Assembly: GCA_934130235.1 (NCBI GenBank)
Contig: CAKOXU010000016.1
Span: forward strand, 1-20,070
Direction of reading: 5' to 3'
From: an uncultured Bacilli bacterium
Lineage (GTDB): Bacteria; Bacillota_I; Bacilli_A; RF39; UBA660
Length of the DNA stretch: 20,070 nt
Part shown: positions 7,014-13,294 of the stretch, in pieces
How the letters are laid out: each line of letters begins with the position of its first letter
How positions within the stretch are numbered: the first letter of the stretch is position 1
The notes under the pieces: model-generated
The model's database searches: none
What the model was told of the DNA's origin: nothing
Seen by the model: the letters and a program-made list of their open reading frames with translations, nothing else
Made by a program: the position numbers and the translations under genes

Positions 7014-9035
7014 ATGTCTAAAAAAGTTGTAATAGTGGAGTCTCCTAGTAAGACTAAACCTATTGAAAAATATTTAGGTGATGGATATAAAGTTTTATCT
7101 AGTAAAGGTCATGTTAGAGATTTATCAACTCATGGTAAATATGGGTTGGGTGTTGATATAGAGAATAATTTTGAACCAGATTATATTACAATGAAGGGTA
7201 AAAAGAGCGTTATTGATGAATTAAAAAAAGAAGTTAAAAATGCTTCTCACGTATATCTTGCTACCGATCCCGACCGTGAAGGAGAAGCAATTTCTTGGCA
7301 TTTATCTCAAGTGCTAAAACTAAAGGATTCTGATTATGATAGAGTAGTATTTAATGAGATAACTAAAAATGCGGTTTTAAAGGCATTTGAATCTACTCGT
7401 AAAATAGATGAAAACTTAGTAGATAGTCAAGAGACTAGAAGAATTTTGGATAGAATTATAGGATTTAGATTATCTAAACTTATACGTTCTAAAACAGACG
7501 GTTCTTCAGCTGGACGTGTACAAAGTGTTGCTTTAAAACTTATTGTTGATAGAGAAAGAGAGATTCAAGCTTTTAAAAAGGAAGAATATTGGACTATTAC
7601 AGCGCATTTTAAAGATTTTGATAGTGAGTTGTTTAATTATAATCATAAAGATATAAATATTGGTTCTCTAAATGAAGCGGATTCTATAATAGAAAAGCTT
7701 AGTAATTCTTTTACTATTGAAAAAGTAGAAAAGAAAAATAAAAACAAACAGTCTAAACCAGTATATATTACTAGTACTTTACAACAGGATGCTTCTAATA
7801 AATTAGGTTTTAATGCTAAGAAGACAATGCAAATAGCTCAAAAATTATATGAAGGTATTGAGTTAGAGGATGAAGTAGTAGGTCTTATTACATATATGCG
7901 TACAGACTCTATTAGATTATCTGATGATTTTATTAAAAGTACATATGCTTTTATTAATAAGAATTATGGTGCTGAATACGTTGGTAATGTTAAAGTACAG
8001 AAAGCTAATTCTAATGTACAAGATGCTCATGAAGGTATTCGTCCAACAAGTATTAATAGAACACCAGAAAGTGTTAAAAACTATTTAACTAATGATGAAT
8101 ATAAGCTATATAGACTTATTTATTTCCGTGCTTTGGCATCTTTGATGAAGCATGCTATTACTTTAAATACTACTATATACTTGGATAATAATAATTATCA
8201 GTTTAAAACTACTGGTCAAATAATAGAGTTTGATGGTTATTTAAAGGTATATAAAGATTATGAAGATGTAAAAGATGTATCTTTACCACCACTAGATACT
8301 TATAATTCTAATATAATAGTATCTAATGATATAGATAAGCAGCAACATTTTACTAATCCACCTAGTAGATATACTGAGGCTAAACTTATAAAAGCTATGG
8401 AAGAGTTGGGAATAGGTAGACCTAGTACTTATGCAACTGTTATGGATATAATAAAGAAACGTGGATATGCAACTATTGTTGAGAAAAAATTCGTGCCTAG
8501 TGATATAGGATTTGAAATAACAGATAGATTACAGGAACATTTTTCGAATATAATTAATGTAGAGTATACTGCTAATATGGAAACTGATTTAGATAAGATC
8601 GCAGAAGGAAGTATGGATCATGTTAAAGTATTGAAGGAGTTTTATTCTGAGTTTTCAAAAACTTTAGATACGGCTTTTACTGAAATGCCTAAAAAAGAGG
8701 CGGAAAAAACAGGTGAAGTATGTCCAGAATGTGGTGGAGATTTAGTTATTAGAAAAGGTAAGTATGGATCATTTACGGCATGTGGTAATTTTCCAAAATG
8801 TAAATATATAAAGCCTAGTGAGGTTGTAAGTATATGTAAATGTCCAAAGTGTGATGGAGATATTGTTGAAAAGAAAAGCAAACGAGGTAAAGTTTTTTAT
8901 GGATGCAATAATTTTCCAAAATGTAAGGAAGCCTACTGGGATTTACCAATAGGAGAAAAATGTGAGAAATGTGGTAGTATGCTTGTGAAAAAGAAAGATA
9001 CTATTAAATGTTCTTCTTGCGATTTTACAAAATAA
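7014..9035 (+). CDS. topA: DNA topoisomerase I (type IA)
   Basis: A 673-residue type IA topoisomerase that relaxes negatively supercoiled DNA by single-strand passage. It begins MSKKVVIVESPSKTKPIEKY, the TOPRIM start. It continues with SSKGHVRDL, the metal-binding YLATDPDREGEAISWHL, and the catalytic GLITYMRTDSIRLS with Tyr294. EELGIGRPSTYATVM follows in domain IV. Three C-terminal zinc-finger modules are visible: CPECGG...CGNFPKC, CPKCDG...CNNFPKC and CEKCG...CSSC. Start 7014 follows AGGAGAGG at normal distance; a GTG further upstream at 6978 overlaps the -10 and cannot be in the transcript. The 3' end contains the -35 of the next gene. Confidence 0.97.
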   Translation: MSKKVVIVESPSKTKPIEKYLGDGYKVLSSKGHVRDLSTHGKYGLGVDIENNFEPDYITMKGKKSVIDELKKEVKNASHVYLATDPDREGEAISWHLSQVLKLKDSDYDRVVFNEITKNAVLKAFESTRKIDENLVDSQETRRILDRIIGFRLSKLIRSKTDGSSAGRVQSVALKLIVDREREIQAFKKEEYWTITAHFKDFDSELFNYNHKDINIGSLNEADSIIEKLSNSFTIEKVEKKNKNKQSKPVYITSTLQQDASNKLGFNAKKTMQIAQKLYEGIELEDEVVGLITYMRTDSIRLSDDFIKSTYAFINKNYGAEYVGNVKVQKANSNVQDAHEGIRPTSINRTPESVKNYLTNDEYKLYRLIYFRALASLMKHAITLNTTIYLDNNNYQFKTTGQIIEFDGYLKVYKDYEDVKDVSLPPLDTYNSNIIVSNDIDKQQHFTNPPSRYTEAKLIKAMEELGIGRPSTYATVMDIIKKRGYATIVEKKFVPSDIGFEITDRLQEHFSNIINVEYTANMETDLDKIAEGSMDHVKVLKEFYSEFSKTLDTAFTEMPKKEAEKTGEVCPECGGDLVIRKGKYGSFTACGNFPKCKYIKPSEVVSICKCPKCDGDIVEKKSKRGKVFYGCNNFPKCKEAYWDLPIGEKCEKCGSMLVKKKDTIKCSSCDFTK

Positions 9036-9052
9036 AAAAAATATGTTAAAAT
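9024..9052 (+). promoter_or_regulatory. Promoter overlapping the end of topA
   Basis: TTTACA (9024-9029, inside the topA coding end), a 17-bp spacer and TAAAAT (9047-9052). It would drive the small membrane protein gene at 9082. Confidence 0.6.
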
Positions 9053-9081
9053 AGTAATTGTCTTTTAGAAAGGAAGTTTTT

Positions 9082-9273
9082 ATGAGTACGCTCAATGAGA
9101 GACAAAAAACATATTTAATATGGACTATTTCTTTAATAGTAGTTTGTGAATTGCTTTTAAAGACTAATAATATGATTGCACAAGTGTTAGCGATAATATT
9201 AGTTCCAATTATGGCTATACTAATATTAAAGATAATGCTTATAGATCAAAAAAAAGAGATTAATAATAATTAA
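9082..9273 (+). CDS. Small two-helix membrane protein, 63 residues
   Basis: Starts MSTLNERQKTYLIW at ATG 9082, with AGAAAGGAAG as ribosome binding site; an in-frame TTG at 9058 lacks one. Two hydrophobic helices (about residues 11-29 and 34-54) are separated by a short KTNNM loop, and the tail is basic (DQKKEINNN). I do not recognise the family. It has its own promoter in the end of topA and a strong terminator over its stop codon, so it is probably expressed independently. Confidence 0.7.
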   Translation: MSTLNERQKTYLIWTISLIVVCELLLKTNNMIAQVLAIILVPIMAILILKIMLIDQKKEINNN

Positions 9274-9284
9274 TTTCTTTTTTT
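9249..9284. terminator. Bidirectional terminator, 16-bp stem
   Basis: The left arm (9249-9264, seven A then GAGATTAAT) pairs with the right arm (9269-9284, ATTAATTTC then seven T) with one G-U pair and a four-base loop. The stop of the 63-residue gene (9271-9273) is in it and the stop of the convergent EEP gene (9283-9285) touches it. Confidence 0.85.
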
Positions 9285-10110
9285 ATTTTATTCTTATATC
9301 AGCATATATTCCTTTATTATCTGTTAATGTGGATAGATTAGAATCATCTATTAATCCACTTCTTTCAATTATCCAATTTTTAGGTATAAATATATGATTT
9401 ATAGCTGTTTCATTTAATCTATCATTAATTGGAACTCTTTTAAGTCCTAATGTATCAAGATCTTTTATAAATGAGTTAAAGTGTTCATCTTTAATTCCTA
9501 TGTTAAAATCGCCTGTTAGTACTATTGGATATCTTTTTCTTAATGTTTTAAGAATTCTATATATATTTTTCATTTGATTGATTTGTATGTTTTTTACTTG
9601 ATAATCCAAATGTGTATTTACAGCATATATTTTTCCATAGTCTTCATCTTCAATATCAATTATTGTCATTATTCTAGGTACTATAGAACCACTATTAACA
9701 CTTTCAAATAAATCTTTTGGATTGTGTGCGATCCAAGGTAGAAAATCAGTTTCAACATTAACAACAGTTTCTTTTGTTATAATAGCATTACTTTCATTAA
9801 TATCATCAATAAATTTAACGTGTTTTAAAAGCTTAGAGTTTCCATATCTACGCTTACCATATAATTTATATTTTTTTAAATTGTTTATTAATTCATTTGA
9901 AAATACTCGAGTTAATTCTTGTGTTCCTAAAAAATAATATCCCGTATTCTCAATATGAGTAGCTAAAGCCTTTGCGCTATTTATATCTTTTGTTCTATTT
10001 TGTACATTGAGTGTTCCTACTTTAATTGTATCAGTTCTTTTTATTTCTTTTTTAGAATGATCACTCATTATTTCTTCTTTTAATTCTTCTCTAAATTCAT
10101 CTATAGTCAT
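9283..10110 (-). CDS. Endonuclease/exonuclease/phosphatase-fold protein with altered active site
   Basis: A 275-residue protein of the EEP (DNase I-like) superfamily, with no signal peptide. Recognisable motifs in order are KVGTLNVQN (Asn35), GTQE (Glu65), AVNTHLD (His167), LTGDFN (Asp201, Asn203), INHIFIP (238-243) and TDNKGIYADI at the C-terminus. In active members the last two are usually [LI]D[YH]I and SDH, giving an Asp-His dyad; here both positions are Asn (238 and 265). The metal-binding Glu and GDFN are intact. Substrate is unknown; it could be a nuclease or phosphatase with reduced or altered activity. Start 10110 is preferred over ATG 10131, which would fall within or immediately beside the promoter; 10110 has AGTGAT three bases upstream. 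Confidence 0.85.
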   Translation of the reverse strand: MTIDEFREELKEEIMSDHSKKEIKRTDTIKVGTLNVQNRTKDINSAKALATHIENTGYYFLGTQELTRVFSNELINNLKKYKLYGKRRYGNSKLLKHVKFIDDINESNAIITKETVVNVETDFLPWIAHNPKDLFESVNSGSIVPRIMTIIDIEDEDYGKIYAVNTHLDYQVKNIQINQMKNIYRILKTLRKRYPIVLTGDFNIGIKDEHFNSFIKDLDTLGLKRVPINDRLNETAINHIFIPKNWIIERSGLIDDSNLSTLTDNKGIYADIRIK

Positions 10111-10131
10111 AATATCACTTCTTTCATTCAT

Positions 10132-10160
10132 ATGGTAGTATAAAATATTTAGAAAGTCAA
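10132..10160 (-). promoter_or_regulatory. Probable promoter of the EEP gene
   Basis: On the minus strand TTGACT (10155-10160), a 17-bp spacer and TACCAT (10132-10137). The -10 is imperfect, so this is tentative. It lies directly after the terminator of the upstream lipoprotein gene. Confidence 0.45.
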
Positions 10161-10162
10161 TA

Positions 10163-10188
10163 AAAAGGGAGTTAATTTAACTCCTTTT
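10163..10188 (-). terminator. Terminator of the yidD-lipoprotein operon
   Basis: Inverted repeat with core GGAGTTA (10168-10174) and TAACTCC (10178-10184), extended by A/T pairs past one bulged base. On the minus strand it is followed by five T residues. It contains the TAA stop of the lipoprotein gene. Confidence 0.8.
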
Positions 10189-11026
10189 CAATATTTTCTA
10201 AGTTTTCATTTGAAAGTGCTATATAATCCATTTTAGAAGTATCAATGTCTTTTAGATTAGACATTGTATATAGTTCTAATTTGTTAGCATTTGTAGATTC
10301 TATTACTTTTTTGGCGGCATCAGTTAAATCACTTTGATAATCAGTGTATACATATGAACATGTTCCATCATTTAGCAATTTTATTGCATCATCAATATCT
10401 TTTTCAGTTACACTTTCATCATCAAGAGATATAACATTGATTCCATATTTATCTAAAAACTTAAATGCATTATTACTAACAATAATATACTTATTAGTAG
10501 CAAGTTTAGCAGCATGATAATATTTTCCATCAAGAGTAGTTAAATCAATTTTTAAGTTATCATAATTTAAGTTAATTTCATCTTTTACAACACTTTGAGT
10601 TAAGTACTCGTTAAATCCTACTTTAATGTTATTAGCCATTGTAAGCATATTATTAGGATCTAACCATAATTCTTCAATGTTATAATCCATAGTCATACTC
10701 GAAGTAGCATCGATAATTTTTAGATCTTTATTATTATTTTTAAATGTTTTAACGTGATTTTTTTCATCAGATAGTCCATTAAATATAAATAATTCGCTGT
10801 CTTTATAATTACTAAGTAGAGTATCAGTAACTTTATAACTATTGGCATCTGTATCTTTTGGATAAATACTAGTTATATTTGAGTGAGTACCGTAAAGTCG
10901 ATTTACTATATACTCAATAGGATATACTGAAGTAGTAATATCAATATTATCTAATGTATTTTCTTCAAAGCATCCTGTAAGTGTAAACACTAAAAGTGTC
11001 ATAATAATTAATTTAATTTTTTTCAT
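10172..11026 (-). CDS. ZnuA/TroA-like substrate-binding lipoprotein lacking the usual histidine ligands
   Basis: A 284-residue lipoprotein. The signal peptide ends in lipobox LTGC (Cys19), so it should be anchored on the outer face of the membrane. The body follows the cluster A-I metal-binding protein pattern: ITTSVYPIEYIVNRL near residue 30, LFIFNGLSDE near 79, ELWLDPNNM at 119-127, NNAFKFLDKYGI at 185-196 and YTDYQSD near 227. The three metal-binding histidines expected in PHxY, HxWLDP and HxAFxY are here Asn62, Glu119 and Asn185. No permease or ATPase gene is adjacent. It begins inside yidD with a 14-nt overlap and GGGAGG upstream. It may bind a different metal or have another role. Confidence 0.82.
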   Translation of the reverse strand: MKKIKLIIMTLLVFTLTGCFEENTLDNIDITTSVYPIEYIVNRLYGTHSNITSIYPKDTDANSYKVTDTLLSNYKDSELFIFNGLSDEKNHVKTFKNNNKDLKIIDATSSMTMDYNIEELWLDPNNMLTMANNIKVGFNEYLTQSVVKDEINLNYDNLKIDLTTLDGKYYHAAKLATNKYIIVSNNAFKFLDKYGINVISLDDESVTEKDIDDAIKLLNDGTCSYVYTDYQSDLTDAAKKVIESTNANKLELYTMSNLKDIDTSKMDYIALSNENLENIEKELN

Positions 11027-11243
11027 ATTTTTCCTCCCTAATAACTGGGTCATATCCTCCTTTATGAAGTGGATTGCACCTTAATATTCTTTTAATTGAT
11101 AAATATATACCTTTTAATGAACCATATTTTTCTATAGCTTCTTTAGCATATTCGCTACAAGTAGGATAGTATCTACATTTGTAGTGAGTAGATATTGGAG
11201 TTAACTGATATAGTTCTATGCACTTTATTAATATCTTTTTCAT
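11013..11243 (-). CDS. yidD: Membrane protein insertion efficiency factor YidD
   Basis: 76 residues, full length for the family. The motif block CRYYPTCSEYAKEAIEKYGSL, followed by RILRCNPLHKGGYDPV, is diagnostic, including the conserved cysteines. YidD assists YidC/Oxa1-mediated insertion of membrane proteins from the cytoplasmic side. Its usual neighbours (rpmH, rnpA, yidC) are absent; instead it overlaps a downstream lipoprotein gene. There is no Shine-Dalgarno: a TATAAT sits seven bases before the ATG, so the mRNA is predicted to begin at or next to the start codon. Confidence 0.95.
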   Translation of the reverse strand: MKKILIKCIELYQLTPISTHYKCRYYPTCSEYAKEAIEKYGSLKGIYLSIKRILRCNPLHKGGYDPVIREEKYEKN

Positions 11244-11250
11244 CTATTTA

Positions 11251-11279
11251 ATTATACTAAAAAAAAACAAAAAAGTAAA
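11251..11279 (-). promoter_or_regulatory. yidD promoter, predicted leaderless
   Basis: On the minus strand TTTACT (11274-11279), a 17-bp T-rich spacer and TATAAT (11251-11256), then TAAATAG and the ATG at 11243. A start of transcription 6-8 bases after the -10 falls on the initiation codon. Confidence 0.65.
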
Positions 11280-11305
11280 ATACTATTTCTATTTTTATGA
11301 AAGTT

Positions 11306-11314
11306 TGATATAAT
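11306..11314 (+). promoter_or_regulatory. Extended -10 of the rnc operon
   Basis: TGA followed by TATAAT (11309-11314), then six bases and GGTGAT at 11321, four bases before the GTG start at 11331. No good -35 is seen (TTTCTA at 17-bp distance). The extended -10 probably compensates. Confidence 0.65.
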
Positions 11315-11330
11315 GGTAATGGTGATATTT

Positions 11331-11999
11331 GTGGAACTACTAGAAAAACTTAATGTACCTTATAAAAATGAAAAATTATATATAACCGCACTTACACATA
11401 CATCTTATGCGAACGAACATAGTGTTACTAGTTATGAGAGACTTGAATATTTAGGTGATGCTGTATTAGAACTTGTAATTAGTGAATATTTATATAAAAA
11501 TACAGAATGTGAAGAAGGAAAAATGACTAAGTTAAGGAGTCATTATGTATGTGAGAATGCTAATTTCGAGTATTCTAAAATACTTGGGCTTAATGATTAT
11601 TTACGTTTAGGACATGGTGAAGAAGAAAGTGGTGGAAGAAATAGAAAGGCTATAGTAGCTGATATTTTTGAGTCATTTATGGGAGCTATGTATTTAGACT
11701 TGGGATATGAAGAATCAAAGAAGTTTATTTATAAGCATATTATTCCTCTAATAGAGGATAAACATATTGACTTTTTTGATGATTATAAATCTATATTACA
11801 AGAACTTGTTCAAACTGATAAAAAGAGTTTGGAATATGTAATAATTAAAGAAGAAGGCCCTGCTCATAATAGAAGATTTACTATACAAGTAAAAATAGAT
11901 AATATAGTGTATGGAACAGGGTGTGCTTCAAGTAAAAAAGAGGCAGAGCAGTTAGCAGCGCATGATGCTTTAAAAAAAGCTCAAAATGGTGATTTGTAG
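11331..11999 (+). CDS. rnc: Ribonuclease III
   Basis: 222 residues with GTG start. RNase III cleaves double-stranded RNA in rRNA and mRNA processing. The N-terminal catalytic domain carries the signature YERLEYLGDAVLELV (from residue 35) and DIFESFMGAMYLDLG; the C-terminal double-stranded RNA-binding domain (about 150-220) has RFTIQVKIDN and ASSKKEAEQLAAHDALKKA. Upstream ATGs at 11313 and 11319 lie in or next to the -10, before the predicted transcription start, so GTG 11331 behind GGTGAT is chosen; it also gives MELLEKLNVPY, a natural RNase III start. It heads an operon with yebC ten bases downstream. Confidence 0.96.
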   Translation: MELLEKLNVPYKNEKLYITALTHTSYANEHSVTSYERLEYLGDAVLELVISEYLYKNTECEEGKMTKLRSHYVCENANFEYSKILGLNDYLRLGHGEEESGGRNRKAIVADIFESFMGAMYLDLGYEESKKFIYKHIIPLIEDKHIDFFDDYKSILQELVQTDKKSLEYVIIKEEGPAHNRRFTIQVKIDNIVYGTGCASSKKEAEQLAAHDALKKAQNGDL

Positions 12000-12009
12000 G
12001 AGGTGAGTT

Positions 12010-12723
12010 ATGGGAAGATTTCCAAATATAGCGGCTGCTAAAGCTAAGACTGGCGCAGCTCGTGGTAAATTATACGGAATGTATGCTAAAGAAATATATC
12101 AAACTGCTAAATCGGGTGGAACTTCTATTGAAGGAAATCCTGCGTTAAAGAGATTGGTAGACAAGGCTAAAAAAGAGCAAGTACCAAGTGATGTAATTAA
12201 AAGAGCTATTGACAAAGTTAATAGTGGAGTAGGAGAAGATTATCAAGAATTGGTATACGAGGTGTTTGGACCCGAGGGTTCTACACTTATGGTTAAATGT
12301 TTAACTGATAATCCAAACAGGAGTGTATCTGATGTAAGAGCTGTTATTAATAAATGTCATGTTAAATTAGGTGGCATGGGTAGTGTTGCTTATATGTATG
12401 ATAATTTATGTGTAGTAGGATTTAAGGGCTTAGATATGGAAAGTGTAATGAATGCATTGATTGAAAATGACATTGATATTGTAGATATAGATGAGTCTGA
12501 TGGTATGGTATTAGTTTATGGAAACCCTACTGATTTGTATAAAATAAAAGAAGCTATTTTGAATTTGAATAGTAATATAGAGTTTAGCGTAGATGAAATA
12601 AGTCTTTTACCTAAAGAAAGAATTAGTTTATCTGATGAAGGAAAAGCTGAATTCGAAAGATTAATTGATTTATTAGATGAAGTAGATGATGTACAGAATG
12701 TATATCACAATGTAGAATTATAG
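12010..12723 (+). CDS. yebC: YebC/PmpR-family protein (YeeI-like subtype)
   Basis: 237 residues, full length. The N-terminus MGRFPNIAAAKAKTGAARGK, with YAKEIYQTAKSGG and NPALKRLVDKAKKEQVPSDVI, is closer to Bacillus YeeI than to canonical YebC, which starts MAGHSKW. The central YEVFGPEGSTLMVKCLTDNPNRS and VRAVINKCHVKLGGMGSVAYMY blocks are the family core. YebC proteins were long annotated as transcription regulators; YebC and its mitochondrial homologue TACO1 are now linked to translation through proline-rich stretches. It follows rnc by 10 bases with a strong AGGAGGTGAG ribosome binding site and is followed 13 bases later by a membrane protein gene. Confidence 0.93.
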   Translation: MGRFPNIAAAKAKTGAARGKLYGMYAKEIYQTAKSGGTSIEGNPALKRLVDKAKKEQVPSDVIKRAIDKVNSGVGEDYQELVYEVFGPEGSTLMVKCLTDNPNRSVSDVRAVINKCHVKLGGMGSVAYMYDNLCVVGFKGLDMESVMNALIENDIDIVDIDESDGMVLVYGNPTDLYKIKEAILNLNSNIEFSVDEISLLPKERISLSDEGKAEFERLIDLLDEVDDVQNVYHNVEL

Positions 12724-12736
12724 TAAGGAGAGAATT

Positions 12737-13225
12737 ATGGAAGAGATTAAGAATGTAGAAAAGAAAAAAGGAAATAATGTATTAAAGGTAGTTTTAATTA
12801 TAGTAGGAGTATTAGTTGGATTTGTAGCTGTATGTGCTATATTTGATTCAACAACGGGTAGTAAAGAAGAAAAAACTATGGTTTGTACACAAAAGACTGA
12901 AGAGTCTGGTATGACTATGGATATGACAGCAACTATTAGCTTTGTTGGTAACGATGCTAAAAAGTTTGATGCTTTAATGACTGTAGATTTAGGTGAGTAT
13001 AAAGAGTATAAAGATACTTTTATTGAAACTTTTAAAAAAGAGTATAAGGAGTATTCAGATAAAGGTGTTAATGTTGATATTACTAGTGATGATGCTAAGG
13101 TAATAATTAAGTTGAATGCTGATAAGGATCATTTAAAAAGTACAAATTTTATTAGTAAAGAAACATTTGATGATGTTAAAACTGAATTAGAAAAAGAAGG
13201 ATTTAGTTGTAAAGAAAGTGAATAA
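12737..13225 (+). CDS. Membrane-anchored hypothetical protein, possibly DUF1307-like
   Basis: 162 residues: a charged cytoplasmic N-terminus (EEIKNVEKKKGNN), one membrane helix (about 16-37), a short linker and an extracytoplasmic domain of about 110 residues rich in D, E and K. The domain starts VCTQKTEESGMTMDMTATI and continues with regular beta/alpha spacing and KGVNVDITSDDAKV; a second cysteine is close to the C-terminus (FSCKE), so the two could pair. The layout resembles YehR/DUF1307 lipoproteins, but there is no lipobox and I am not certain of the family. It is third in the rnc-yebC operon (AAGGAGAG ribosome binding site) and is closed by a terminator over its stop codon. Confidence 0.75.
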   Translation: MEEIKNVEKKKGNNVLKVVLIIVGVLVGFVAVCAIFDSTTGSKEEKTMVCTQKTEESGMTMDMTATISFVGNDAKKFDALMTVDLGEYKEYKDTFIETFKKEYKEYSDKGVNVDITSDDAKVIIKLNADKDHLKSTNFISKETFDDVKTELEKEGFSCKESE

Positions 13226-13248
13226 ACAAGTTAAAAACTTGTTTTTTT
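13224..13248 (+). terminator. Terminator of the rnc-yebC operon
   Basis: AAACAAGTT (13224-13232), loop AAA, AACTTGTTT (13236-13244) and T residues to 13248. The left arm overlaps the TAA stop of the membrane protein gene. Confidence 0.85.
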
Positions 13249-13249
13249 C

Positions 13250-13278
13250 TTTAAAAAAATATTAATAAGTGCTATAAT
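13250..13278 (+). promoter_or_regulatory. prfB promoter
   Basis: TTTAAA (13250-13255), a 17-bp spacer and an extended -10: TGC then TATAAT (13273-13278). It is followed by six bases and GGTGGT at 13285, which coincides with the predicted transcription start. It is nearly identical to the PBP promoter at 2977-3005. Confidence 0.75.
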
Positions 13279-13294
13279 TATAATGGTGGTTAAT

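Noticed and set aside
8642..8881. Minus-strand open frame within topA
   Set aside because: A shadow of the zinc-finger coding sequence; no RBS or promoter.
9722..9937. Plus-strand open frame inside the EEP gene
   Set aside because: Antisense to a well-supported gene, with no RBS and no recognisable pattern.
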